The notes beneath the pieces are model-generated. The model saw only the letters and a program-made list of their open reading frames with translations. It did not search any database and had not been told where the DNA came from. The position numbers and the translations under genes are program-made. A stretch of 64,000 bases of DNA, from NCBI GenBank assembly GCA_036297385.1, contig JAXJLD010000133.1, positions 28,127-92,126 on the forward strand, in the 5' to 3' direction. This DNA is from Ventricola sp036297385 (GTDB taxonomy: Bacteria; Bacillota; Clostridia; Christensenellales; Aristaeellaceae). Positions 1 through 8,536 of the stretch are shown piece by piece (within the stretch, counting starts at the first letter, position 1; the number at the start of each line of letters is the position of its first letter).

Positions 1-768
1 GCGGCAGCTTCGCTGACCGGCACGCCGGATTTGGGCATTATGACGGGCGATGAGCTGATCTATCTGACGGAGCGTGTGGCCTCCTTTGCATCCATTCCAA
101 TTCTGGTGGATTTTGACGAGGGCTATGGCGACAGCCCGCTGAACACATACCGCAACATCACGCGGCTGGTCAATGCTGGTGCACAGGGCTTCACGCTGGA
201 TGACGGCATGGGCATCCGCGGCTGCACACGCATGGGCTATGTGAAGCCGGGGGAGCATCCCTATGAGCTGGTCTCCCGCGAGCATTTCAAGGCCAAGCTG
301 AAGGCGGCCTTGGAGGCGATTGCCGGAACGGACTGCGTGCTGATTGCCCGCACAGAGGTGCGCATCAACGAAGGGTTTGAAGAGGCCATTTATCGCATGA
401 AGATGGCAGAGGATATGGGCGCACATATGACCATGATTAACAATGTGCGCGGCATTGAGGAAGCGCGGCATGTGGCGCAGACCTGCAAAGGCTGGAAAAT
501 GTATCCGGACATTGTCTCTCACGATGGCAAGACGGATGCGGAGCTGGATGAACTGCTGAAGCTGAACTTCAATCTGGTTACCATGCACTTCTTCGAGCGT
601 GCGGCGATTGGGGCAATGCTCAAGCATGGCAGGGAGAATTTCAAAAACGGCAACACCGTCTATTCGGACACCAGCGATCCCGGATTGACCCGGGAAGAGC
701 TTGCCCAGATTTCTGGTATGAACGGCAGAAAGTGGCTGGATTGGGAAAAGCACTTCTATGAGGATTGA
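1..768 (+). CDS. Isocitrate lyase/PEP mutase-family protein (5' end cut off)
   Basis: The reading frame is open from the first base, so the true start lies upstream of the window; 255 residues are visible. The fold is that of the ICL/PEP mutase TIM-barrel superfamily: a VDFDEGYGD metal-binding segment, an LDDG segment where the family usually has EDQ, and an ARTE segment where most members have ARTD. The mobile active-site loop, usually KKCGH or KRCGH, reads RGCTRMG, so the Cys is kept but the flanking Lys and His are not. Known members cleave 2-methylisocitrate or isocitrate, hydrolyse oxaloacetate or rearrange PEP; the altered loop means none of these can be assigned. It lies directly upstream of an oligopeptide-type importer but is separated from it by 177 bases and a promoter. 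Family assignment is firm, substrate unknown. Confidence 0.8.
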   Translation, partial: AAASLTGTPDLGIMTGDELIYLTERVASFASIPILVDFDEGYGDSPLNTYRNITRLVNAGAQGFTLDDGMGIRGCTRMGYVKPGEHPYELVSREHFKAKLKAALEAIAGTDCVLIARTEVRINEGFEEAIYRMKMAEDMGAHMTMINNVRGIEEARHVAQTCKGWKMYPDIVSHDGKTDAELDELLKLNFNLVTMHFFERAAIGAMLKHGRENFKNGNTVYSDTSDPGLTREELAQISGMNGRKWLDWEKHFYED

Positions 769-837
769 TGGGCGGCGGATGAAACGGCATGGCCAGTGCA
801 AAAAATAAACACGATATATAGATGTGCATACATTTTA

Positions 838-866
838 TTGAAACAATGCTGACAGAATGATAGAAT
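838..866 (+). promoter_or_regulatory. Sigma-A-type promoter for the importer operon
   Basis: TTGAAA at 838-843 and TAGAAT at 861-866 are separated by exactly 17 bases, about 80 bases upstream of the binding-protein start codon. Inferred from sequence match only. Confidence 0.55.
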
Positions 867-945
867 TGCGGAGAAAAGTGGAACCCGATGGACGTGAATT
901 GTGAGCCGAAGCGGCTTTCAATATACGCAGATAGGAGGAAAGAGA

Positions 946-2913
946 ATGAAAAGAACAATCGCGTTGTTGGTGGCGGTGATGATGTTCCTGAGCGGTGCAG
1001 CCTGTGCCGCAGAGACGTTCACCGAGCCGGAAGTCATTCAAAACCCTGTTGGCGGAAGTATCACCATTCCGGTGACAACGGCCATGGACGCTAACTTTGA
1101 GAAGGATTCCTATGGCGGCGGCAGCGACGGCTATTCTGAGGAGTTGATCCATGCCTACAATCTGGCGGTCACCAACCGCGACGGTCAGCTTCAGGTCAAT
1201 CCGATGGTTGTGCAGACCATGGAAACCACCGAAAACGACGATGGATCCAAGACATACACCATCACGCTGCATGACGATCTGTACTTCAATGATGGCACGC
1301 AGATCACGGCCATGAACTACGTCGCCTATCCGTTGCTGTTTACCTCGCCGATCGGCATTGCGTCCGGCGCATATGGTACGGCGGGCAAGTATTTCGTAGG
1401 TTATGAGGATTTTAAGAGCGGAGAGAACAAGGTGTTTACAGGCATTCGCCTGCTGGATGACCTCACATTCTCCTACACGGTTTCTGCGGAAAATACGCCG
1501 TTCTACTATGAGCTGAATATGCTCAATTGCTCCCAGTATTCCAAGTGCTATCCGTTGGATTGGGAAGTGTGGTGTCCCGGCTTCACGATCAAGGATGACG
1601 GCGAGGGCTGCTATGTGGCAGAAGAGGAATGGTATGACAAAACCAACACCGAACTGGCCGCTGCAATTGGCAATACCCGCTTTGCATGGGACAAGGTGCG
1701 CACGGATGGCCCGTATTACCTGTCCAACGTGGATTTGTCCGCGCAGGTGACGGAACTGTCCATCAATCCCTATTTCAAGGGAAACTACGCCGGCTACAAG
1801 CCTTCTATCGAAAAGATCACGATCATCAAGGCCAATCAGGCGACGTTGTTGGACTCCCTCCGCACGGGTGAGATTGACTGGGTCAACCTGAAGAATCAGA
1901 CCGGTGCGACGATCGATGCGGCGCTGGATCTGGTGGAGTCGGACAGCAACTTCTCGGAAGTTCACTACATGGCGCTGTATTATGGCAAGGTGTTCTTCCG
2001 CTGCGACTATGGCCCGTATCAGTTTACGAAGGTGCGCCAGGCGATCAATTACATGATCGACAAGGATTCGATGATCAATGAGCTCTTCAACGGCCATGGC
2101 GCCACGATCTGTGGCCCGGTGTCCTCTTCGTACTGGATGTATGAAGAAAATGAGGAGGAAATTCTGGAAAGGACAAACGCCTATACCTATAACCCGGAGA
2201 AGGCAAAGGAGCTGCTCATTGAGGATGGATGGGTGCTGGATGAGAATGGCGATCCGTATGTCTCCGGCGTGCGCTGGAAGGAAGTGACGGCGGAGGAGTA
2301 CAATCCTTGGGGCAATGGCGAGTATGACTTCGGCAACAGCAAGGGCGATCCGCAGTCCCGCTGCAAGCAGCTTGCCGATGGCCGCGTGATTATGCCGCTG
2401 ATCATGGAATGGCTCTCTTATGAAGGACTGCCGCTTTGTGAGGTGCTGGATGTGCAGCTTTGCCAGTCTCCGGCTGTCGCGGAGGTGGGCTTCCAGTTCA
2501 ACCGCACGCCGTTGAGTGGCTCCAACTTCTGGAACTACCTGAATTCTTCTCTGGATGATTACTTCTATCCGACCTATGGCATGTTCTCTTCGGCCACGAC
2601 GCTGTACAGCATCTTCGATCAGACCTACCGCTATTCGACGGATCCGGAGATGCTCCGCTCCAACAAGAACCGCATCTTTGATGAGGAGCTGGACAAGCAC
2701 ACCAACGGAATGCTCATCGGCATGGAACCGAATGATGACGAGGGCTTTGCCCGCGAGTGGATTGAGCATCTTGTCCGTTTCAACGAGGTGCTGCCGGAAA
2801 TTGCGCTGTACAATACCGAGAGCTATTCGATCTACAACAGCCGTATCAAGAATTACGATGAGAACCCGCATTATACGTTCGCGTATGCGATTGTGGAAGC
2901 ATACATGGAGTAA
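946..2913 (+). CDS. Oligopeptide-type ABC transporter, extracellular substrate-binding protein (family 5)
   Basis: This 655-residue protein looks like the solute-binding component of a Dpp/Opp-type importer. The start is ATG 946, preceded by AGGAGG at 934-939; an upstream in-frame GTG at 901 lacks such a site. A hydrophobic signal sequence (residues 4-20) is followed by GAACAAE. The Cys has no good lipobox (Gly rather than Leu/Ile/Val at -3), so lipid anchoring is uncertain. The body carries family-5 features: an early segment on input potentials and time course (YTITLHDDLYFNDG), KYF/YKPSIEKI segments and the KVRQAINYMIDK motif in the second half. It is about 100 residues longer than a typical DppA. 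It heads the operon with two permeases and two ATPases and is set apart from them by a strong hairpin, consistent with higher expression of the binding protein. Confidence 0.88.
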   Translation: MKRTIALLVAVMMFLSGAACAAETFTEPEVIQNPVGGSITIPVTTAMDANFEKDSYGGGSDGYSEELIHAYNLAVTNRDGQLQVNPMVVQTMETTENDDGSKTYTITLHDDLYFNDGTQITAMNYVAYPLLFTSPIGIASGAYGTAGKYFVGYEDFKSGENKVFTGIRLLDDLTFSYTVSAENTPFYYELNMLNCSQYSKCYPLDWEVWCPGFTIKDDGEGCYVAEEEWYDKTNTELAAAIGNTRFAWDKVRTDGPYYLSNVDLSAQVTELSINPYFKGNYAGYKPSIEKITIIKANQATLLDSLRTGEIDWVNLKNQTGATIDAALDLVESDSNFSEVHYMALYYGKVFFRCDYGPYQFTKVRQAINYMIDKDSMINELFNGHGATICGPVSSSYWMYEENEEEILERTNAYTYNPEKAKELLIEDGWVLDENGDPYVSGVRWKEVTAEEYNPWGNGEYDFGNSKGDPQSRCKQLADGRVIMPLIMEWLSYEGLPLCEVLDVQLCQSPAVAEVGFQFNRTPLSGSNFWNYLNSSLDDYFYPTYGMFSSATTLYSIFDQTYRYSTDPEMLRSNKNRIFDEELDKHTNGMLIGMEPNDDEGFAREWIEHLVRFNEVLPEIALYNTESYSIYNSRIKNYDENPHYTFAYAIVEAYME

Positions 2914-2924
2914 CCTACATGGAG

Positions 2925-2951
2925 CCGGGATGGGAAACCTTCCCATCCCGG
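2925..2951 (+). terminator. Intercistronic hairpin after the binding-protein gene
   Basis: A perfect 11-bp stem (2925-2935 with 2941-2951) closes a 5-base loop 12 bases after the stop codon. No clear T-run follows, so it is more likely a partial terminator or mRNA 3'-end stabiliser than a full stop; such an element would make the binding protein more abundant than the permeases. Confidence 0.55.
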
Positions 2952-3101
2952 CATTTCCGTTTTCGGCAGCAGAAGATTGTGTGCGCTGCGCACATCGGGT
3001 CTAAGGCGTCTTTTTCCCCGGCGATACGAGGATGACAGAGGAGACGCAGAAGAGGATGAAAGCAAAACCTGAATACGACATGGAGTCAATAGGTGGTCAT
3101 T

Positions 3102-4121
3102 ATGTGGAAATATGTATTAAAAAGACTGGGGTACATGGTGATCGTGTTTCTGGTCATCACGTTTCTGATGTACAGTCTGTTCAGCTTGATTCCCTCTGAT
3201 CCGGCGGCCGCCGTGGTGGAACCGCTGCGCGATCAGGTGGATGCCAAGACGTTTGAAGAGCTTTATCAGGCGCAGAGAGAAAAGATGGGCCTCAATGATC
3301 CATTCCTCATTCGCTATGCGCGCTGGATGGGGTTGTATCCCGATGTCGGGACGACAAAATACAACGGACTCTTTCAAGGCAATCTTGGCTATTCCAGCAT
3401 AAATAACCGTCCTGTTGTTGATACGATAAAGTCGCCCATGCAGAACACCATCATACTCAATATGATGTCGACATTTTTAACGCTGGTGATCACCATTCCT
3501 CTGGGGATCAAAAGCGCCGTCAAAAAGGGATCGTATTTTGACCAGAGCATGCAGGTAGTGACCATTGTGGGGCATAGCCTGCCGCAGTATATCATTGGCC
3601 TGATCTTCATCTTCCTCTTTGCGGTGAAGCTGAGGTGGTTCCCGGTCAGCGGCATGGTGACAGCCAATGCAGATTACACCGGGATGCAGGCGCTGTTTGA
3701 CCGCGCATGGCACTATGTGTTGCCGCTGATCGTCATTGTGGCGGCCAATCTGGGCTCCATGACCCGATATGTGCGCGCGGCCATGATCGATGTGCTGTCC
3801 ATGGATTATATCCGAACGGCGCGCGCCAAGGGATTGCGTGAGAAGGTGGTCATCTATTCTCATGCATGGCGGAACGCGCTGCTGCCGGTTATTACCCAGA
3901 TTGTGAGCTGGTTTACCCGCCTGTTTGCAGGATCGGTGGTTATCGAGGATACGTTCGCCTTTTCCGGCATGGGTACGCTGAATGTCAACGCCCTCAATAT
4001 GCTGGATTATGAACTGGCCATTGCCATCAATCTGTTCTTCTGCATTGTTAATCTTCTGGGCATCCTGCTGTGCGATTTGGCCTACGGGCTGGTTGATCCC
4101 CGCGTCAGGGTCAGCAAATGA
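3102..4121 (+). CDS. ABC transporter permease, DppB/OppB type
   Basis: This 339-residue inner-membrane permease belongs to the BPD_transp_1 family. The start is taken as ATG 3102 because AGGTGG (3091-3096) lies 5 bases upstream; the in-frame GTG at 3093 falls inside that ribosome-binding site. TM1 spans about residues 9-29, followed by the long outer loop of DppB proteins and five further TM helices. The EAA loop that contacts the ATPases is clear around DYIRTARAKGLREKVV and LLPVIT. The length is normal for the family, unlike its partner permease. It is followed 12 bases later by that partner. Confidence 0.92.
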   Translation: MWKYVLKRLGYMVIVFLVITFLMYSLFSLIPSDPAAAVVEPLRDQVDAKTFEELYQAQREKMGLNDPFLIRYARWMGLYPDVGTTKYNGLFQGNLGYSSINNRPVVDTIKSPMQNTIILNMMSTFLTLVITIPLGIKSAVKKGSYFDQSMQVVTIVGHSLPQYIIGLIFIFLFAVKLRWFPVSGMVTANADYTGMQALFDRAWHYVLPLIVIVAANLGSMTRYVRAAMIDVLSMDYIRTARAKGLREKVVIYSHAWRNALLPVITQIVSWFTRLFAGSVVIEDTFAFSGMGTLNVNALNMLDYELAIAINLFFCIVNLLGILLCDLAYGLVDPRVRVSK

Positions 4122-4133
4122 GGAGGTTTATCC

Positions 4134-5957
4134 ATGAGTAAGAAATCTGTTTTTTCCGTTCTTGGCACATGGGTCAACCGTGCGCTGTATCCCGGCAGGG
4201 AGATGGATAAGCTGGCAGAGGAACGCATTATCAGCCCGGGCAAGCAGATGGTGCGCAGCTTCCTGCACAACCGGCTTGCGATGACCGGCATGGTAATCTT
4301 TCTGGCTTGTCTGATTCTGGTAAGCGTGGGACCGGTGTTCTCCCCGCTGGATTTGTCCTATACTGATGGTACGCAACAGAATGTTGCGCCGGGCTTTGAT
4401 ATGATGAAGCTGCCTAAGGACGTCGTTGAGGATGTGGCGGTGATTCAGCCGGGCTCTACTTTCGGCTTTGCACTGAAGGACGATGGCGAGATCCTCAGTT
4501 GGGGAAAGACAGACATCACGTCCGTGATCGACCTGGCGGATGTGCCAGAAGAGGCGCGTACAGCCAAAATCACCCGGCTAGCTGTGGGCGCAGATCATGC
4601 TGTGGCGGCAGATGCGGAGGGGAATCTCTACACATGGGGTTCCAACCGTTTGGGTCAGTTGGATTTACCGCGCAAGGCTGAAGGGCATCAGATTAAGCAG
4701 CTGGTTGCAGGCAATAAATATACGGCGCTGCTGGATGAGGATGGCACGCTGCTGCTGTGGGGCAACTCCAAGGGCATCGACATCAAGGTCAAGAAAGCAT
4801 ATCAGGGCAATATCGAACAGGTGGCGCTCGCGGATAACTGCTATATCACATTGACCAAGGATGGCGCTGTGGCGTACACAGGATTCAATGCTTCGGCGCT
4901 GCTGGCCAACGCGCCGCAAGGATTGGAGAGCGGCGTTGTGCAGGTGGCTGCGACAGCATACACGGCGGCGGCACTCAAAGACGATGGCACGGTGGTGATC
5001 TGGGGCAATCCGGCCAAGGGAGAAAACAAGATCCCGGAACATGATTCCAAAATCGTGAAGCTCTACGCAGGCCGGTATCATTATGTTGCCGAGTGTGAGG
5101 ATGGTTCCTATCTGGCGTGGGGCAGCAATACCCACGGTCAGTGCAATTTGCCGGAGGCGCTCGTGAGCGGGCGGGAAGAGGTGGCCTACATGTCTGTGGG
5201 ATACTATCAGAATTATGCGATCACCACGGAAGGAAAGCTGCACACATGGGGCCTCAAGGGTTATGCCTTTGGTACGGACGAATTGGGATGCGATGTGCTG
5301 AACCGCATCATCAATGGCGGTCGGGTGACGATGACCGTTGGCGCGGTTTCCGTCATCATCTCCCTGCTGATCGGCGTGGTGTTCGGCCTGCTTTCGGGCT
5401 ACTTTGGCAACTGGACGGACATCATCATCAGCCGTTTGGCCGAGGTGGTGAACTCCCTGCCCTTCCTGCCCATGGCCATGATTCTATCCACGGTAATCGG
5501 TTCCAGAATCTCGCAGGAGGCGAGAATGTACCTCATCATGGTGATTCAGGGCTTCTTGTACTGGCCTACCAGCTTCCGCATTGTCCGGGCACAAGTGCTT
5601 CAGGCGAGGGAAAATGAGTACATCATCGCCGCAAGGGCGATGGGCGAGAAGGAGAGCAGCATCATGTTCAAGCAGATCCTGCCTAACATCCTCTCGCAGC
5701 TTCTCGTGACGGCTACCCTCAGCTTCGCCACCTGTATGCTGACGGAATCCAGCCTATCCTATCTGGGCTTTGGCATCGTGGCGCCGACACCAACGTGGGG
5801 CAATATGCTCAAGGGCGCGAACGATTCCACGGTGATTCAGCAGTTCTGGTGGAGATGGGTCTTTACTGCGTCGATATTCGGTGTCACAACCATCAGCATC
5901 AACCTGATGGGAGACGGTATGCGCGACGCTGTCGATCCGAAGTCTCTTGAACGATAA
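4134..5957 (+). CDS. ABC transporter permease, DppC/OppC type, with an inserted RCC1-like propeller
   Basis: This 607-residue permease is about twice the usual DppC length. Residues 1-70 are a normal OppC-type N-terminus with TM1 (about 51-69). Residues 378-607 are a complete BPD_transp_1 domain that resumes at the family hallmark GTDELGCDVLNRI and has five TM helices and an EAA loop at about 499-518 (AARAMGEKESS). Between them, in the loop that faces outside in this family, lie about 270 extra residues with seven RCC1-type repeats (see the separate entry). The frame is uninterrupted and both junctions are clean. ATG 4134 is preceded by GAGG. By position it is the partner of the upstream permease. 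The insert faces the side where the binding protein docks, so a role in docking, substrate sensing or surface contact is plausible but inferred. Confidence 0.9.
   Translation: MSKKSVFSVLGTWVNRALYPGREMDKLAEERIISPGKQMVRSFLHNRLAMTGMVIFLACLILVSVGPVFSPLDLSYTDGTQQNVAPGFDMMKLPKDVVEDVAVIQPGSTFGFALKDDGEILSWGKTDITSVIDLADVPEEARTAKITRLAVGADHAVAADAEGNLYTWGSNRLGQLDLPRKAEGHQIKQLVAGNKYTALLDEDGTLLLWGNSKGIDIKVKKAYQGNIEQVALADNCYITLTKDGAVAYTGFNASALLANAPQGLESGVVQVAATAYTAAALKDDGTVVIWGNPAKGENKIPEHDSKIVKLYAGRYHYVAECEDGSYLAWGSNTHGQCNLPEALVSGREEVAYMSVGYYQNYAITTEGKLHTWGLKGYAFGTDELGCDVLNRIINGGRVTMTVGAVSVIISLLIGVVFGLLSGYFGNWTDIIISRLAEVVNSLPFLPMAMILSTVIGSRISQEARMYLIMVIQGFLYWPTSFRIVRAQVLQARENEYIIAARAMGEKESSIMFKQILPNILSQLLVTATLSFATCMLTESSLSYLGFGIVAPTPTWGNMLKGANDSTVIQQFWWRWVFTASIFGVTTISINLMGDGMRDAVDPKSLER
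4446..5261 (+). other. Seven-repeat RCC1-like beta-propeller insert within the DppC-type permease
   Basis: Residues about 105-376 of the permease contain seven spaced repeats of the pattern G-x4-ALxxDGxLxxWG. The conserved Trp is at residues 123, 168, 209, 290, 329 and 372; the fourth repeat has Tyr248 instead. Two repeats also carry the WGSNxxGQ signature (168-175 and 329-336) that marks RCC1 families. Seven blades make a full propeller. The order TM1, propeller, GTDELG, rest of the permease shows a domain insertion rather than a gene fusion. Confidence 0.9.
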
Positions 5958-5969
5958 GGGGGCGTAAGC

Positions 5970-6959
5970 ATGGCTTTACTTGAATTGAGAGATCTTCATA
6001 CATTTTTCAAGACCAAGAAGGGAATTGTCAAGGCGGTCAATGGCGTTTCTTACAGCGTGGAGGCGGGCAAGACGCTGGGCGTTGTGGGCGAATCCGGCTC
6101 CGGAAAATCCGTCAGCGCCATGAGCATCCTCCATTTGATTGACGAGAACGGATACATTGATTCTGGCGAGATCCTCTTTGATGGACGGGACGTGTCGCAT
6201 CTTTCCATAGACGAGATGTACAAGCTGCGCGGCAATGAGATTTCCGTGATCTTTCAGGAGCCAATGACCAGCTTGAATCCTGTCTTTACGGTGGAGCGGC
6301 AGCTCATGGAGCCGGTAATGATTCATCAGGGGCTCAGCAAGAAGGAAGCGCGCACCAAGGTCATTGATATGCTCAAGGACGTGAAAATTCCAAACCCGGA
6401 GATCGTTGCCAAGCAGTATCCCTTTGAGCTTTCCGGCGGTATGCGCCAGCGTGTGATGATTGCCATGGCGCTGGCCTGCAAGCCAAAGCTGCTGATTGCC
6501 GATGAGCCGACCACGGCGCTGGATGTGACCATTCAGGCTCAGATTCTCAAGCTTATGAATGAGTTGAAGAGGGAAAAGGGAACGGCCATCATGTTTATCA
6601 CCCATGACTTGGGCGTGATCAACCAGATGGCGGATGACGTGGCGGTGCTGTACTGCGGTCAGGTGGTGGAGATGGCACCAGTGGACATCATCTTTGATGG
6701 AACGTCTGCCTATCAGCATCCCTATACGGAGGGGCTGATGAACTCCATTCCCCGGCTGGATACCCCGGTGAATGCAAGGCTGGCGGTTATTCCCGGCTCT
6801 GTGCCGCATCCGCTGAACCTGCCGCAGGGCTGCAAGTTCTGCACGCGGTGCCCGTATGCAGACGAGCGGTGCCGCGCGGAAGAACCGGCGTACAGGGAAA
6901 TCGAACCCGGGCATCAGATCAGGTGCCATTATCCGAGGAAGGAGATTCGCCATGAGTGA
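5970..6959 (+). CDS. Oligopeptide-type ABC transporter ATP-binding protein, DppD type
   Basis: The 329-residue ATPase has Walker A GESGSGKS, a Q-loop in FQEPMTSLNP, the signature LSGGMRQR, Walker B LLIADEPTTALD and the switch His in FITHDLG. The C-terminal oligopeptide-transporter segment carries a Cys cluster (GCKFCTRCPYADERC) that binds an iron-sulfur cluster in several DppD/OppD proteins. Length and order are ordinary, in contrast with its partner ATPase. It starts 12 bases after the permease, and its stop overlaps the start of the next gene (ATGAGTGA), so the two ATPases are translationally coupled. Confidence 0.93.
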   Translation: MALLELRDLHTFFKTKKGIVKAVNGVSYSVEAGKTLGVVGESGSGKSVSAMSILHLIDENGYIDSGEILFDGRDVSHLSIDEMYKLRGNEISVIFQEPMTSLNPVFTVERQLMEPVMIHQGLSKKEARTKVIDMLKDVKIPNPEIVAKQYPFELSGGMRQRVMIAMALACKPKLLIADEPTTALDVTIQAQILKLMNELKREKGTAIMFITHDLGVINQMADDVAVLYCGQVVEMAPVDIIFDGTSAYQHPYTEGLMNSIPRLDTPVNARLAVIPGSVPHPLNLPQGCKFCTRCPYADERCRAEEPAYREIEPGHQIRCHYPRKEIRHE

Positions 6960-8502
6960 ACGGAAGAAAGTCCTGATGAGGGCGGTCAATCTCAAGCAGT
7001 ATTTTCCTGTTGGAAAGGGGCGCTACTGCAAGGCGAATGACGGAATCTCCATCGACATCTATGAGGGAGAGACATTTGGACTCGTGGGTGAATCGGGATG
7101 CGGAAAATCCACCTTTGGGCGTACGCTGCTTCAGTTGAACAAGCAGACGGCGGGAAAGACGCTGTACTATGGGCAGACGCTGGAGGAGGTTGCGCCGCGC
7201 TATGTTGGCCGGACGCTTAGCCGGCTGGATAAGCAGATTGACGAATATCATCAATTTGAGACGCGCGTGGCACAGCTTGAGAAGAAATATGAACAGATGC
7301 CTCAGGAACACGCGGACAAGCTCGCGACACTCAATGAGCTGAACTTGTCTAAAGCAGAGCTGGAAGGGCATTATTACGACATCGTTTCTGTCATCGGTGG
7401 GTTTTATACGCTGAAGGATCGCGCGGCTGCCATTGCGCTTCTGAAAGAAGAGTATGGCATTTGCCACAGAATTCGGGCCATGGTGGAAAAGATCGGGCTG
7501 GCGGATGCCAAGGTGCGCGATGCAGAGTTTGATCTGTCCCATGCACCGGAGGCAAAGCGCGGCAGGATGGAGGCACGCCTGCGGGCAAACAGGGAGAAGC
7601 TGAACGATCTTCAGGAGAAGCGAAATGCGCTGTATGCACAGCTTGAAGCTAAGCGGGCGGAAATCGAGGCGGCAAAAGAGCCATATGCGGAGGACGAGCG
7701 GTTTCAGGCGGCAGAGGCTTATCGGGACGGCGGCATTGATCTGGCCCGGCTGGAGTACAACGAAATGCGGCTGCTTCGCTCGGATGTACAGATGATCTTC
7801 CAAGACCCGTATTCTTCTCTGAATCCGCGCATGACGGTGGGCAACATCATCGGCAATGGCATGAAAGTGCACCATATGTTTGTCAAAGAAAATGACCGTA
7901 TGCAGGCTGAGGTGCTCAAGGTCATGGAACAATGTGGATTGCAGCCCTATTTCCTGCATCGTTTTCCGCATCAGTTCTCTGGCGGACAGCGCCAGCGAAT
8001 CGGTATAGCGCGCTCTTTGGCCGTGCAACCCAAGTTTGTGGTTTGCGATGAGGCCGTATCTGCCTTGGACGTATCCATTCAGTCTCAGATCATCAATCTT
8101 CTTCAGGATCAGAAGGAGCAGGCGAATCTCACCTATCTGTTCATTACGCATGACCTTTCGGTGGTCAAGTACATTTCCGACCGCATTGGCGTCATGTATT
8201 TGGGCAACATGGTCGAGCTGGCTTCCTCGCAGGATATTTTTGAGCATCCCATGCACCCGTATACGCAGGCACTGATTGCTGCGATTCCTACCGTCGGTGC
8301 GCGCGGCGGAGAGCTTCATATTCTGGAGGGCGATATCCCCAGCCCGGTCAATCCGCCTAAGGGGTGCAAATTCCATACGCGGTGCGCATATTGCACGGAG
8401 ATTTGCCGTCAGGTTGTTCCTAAGTGGGAGGAGGTTTCGCCGCAGCATTTTGCGGCGTGCCATAATATGCACAAGATTTCACAGGATCGCAAAGCGCCGT
8501 AA
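6952..8502 (+). CDS. Oligopeptide-type ABC transporter ATP-binding protein, DppF type, with a helical insert
   Basis: The 516-residue ATPase is about 190 residues longer than usual for DppF. ATG 6952 overlaps the stop of the preceding ATPase and follows AAGGAG. Walker A is GESGCGKS (46-53). The Q-loop FQDPYSSLNPR (283-293) normally follows some 50 residues later but here is about 230 residues away, because residues about 76-268 are an extra charged segment. The rest is standard: SGGQRQR at 343-349, Walker B FVVCDEAVSALD at 362-373, switch His400, and a C-terminal Cys-containing substrate-transport segment (GCKFHTRCAYC). Note Glu-Ala-Val instead of Glu-Pro-Thr after Walker B. Catalytic motifs are complete, so it should hydrolyse ATP. 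Confidence 0.92.
   Translation: MSERKKVLMRAVNLKQYFPVGKGRYCKANDGISIDIYEGETFGLVGESGCGKSTFGRTLLQLNKQTAGKTLYYGQTLEEVAPRYVGRTLSRLDKQIDEYHQFETRVAQLEKKYEQMPQEHADKLATLNELNLSKAELEGHYYDIVSVIGGFYTLKDRAAAIALLKEEYGICHRIRAMVEKIGLADAKVRDAEFDLSHAPEAKRGRMEARLRANREKLNDLQEKRNALYAQLEAKRAEIEAAKEPYAEDERFQAAEAYRDGGIDLARLEYNEMRLLRSDVQMIFQDPYSSLNPRMTVGNIIGNGMKVHHMFVKENDRMQAEVLKVMEQCGLQPYFLHRFPHQFSGGQRQRIGIARSLAVQPKFVVCDEAVSALDVSIQSQIINLLQDQKEQANLTYLFITHDLSVVKYISDRIGVMYLGNMVELASSQDIFEHPMHPYTQALIAAIPTVGARGGELHILEGDIPSPVNPPKGCKFHTRCAYCTEICRQVVPKWEEVSPQHFAACHNMHKISQDRKAP
7177..7755 (+). other. Charged helical / coiled-coil insert within the DppF-type ATPase
   Basis: Residues about 76-268 are rich in Glu, Lys, Arg, Leu and Ala, with heptad-like runs such as QLEKKYEQ, RMEARLRANREKLNDL and QLEAKRAEIEAAK. 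A short Gly-containing segment near 144-152 could be the turn of an antiparallel pair. The insert sits between Walker A and the Q-loop, the face of the ATPase that contacts the permease EAA loops or protrudes beside them. Confidence 0.8.
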
Positions 8503-8536
8503 AGCGTCCAGCCTGCTGGCTGGAAGGAGAACCGAT

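Noticed and set aside
835..2946. A long open frame (about 700 codons) on the minus strand across the binding-protein gene
   Set aside because: It mirrors a well-supported plus-strand gene, has an amino-acid make-up rich in His, Arg and Ile typical of antisense frames in GC-rich DNA, and lacks a ribosome-binding site.
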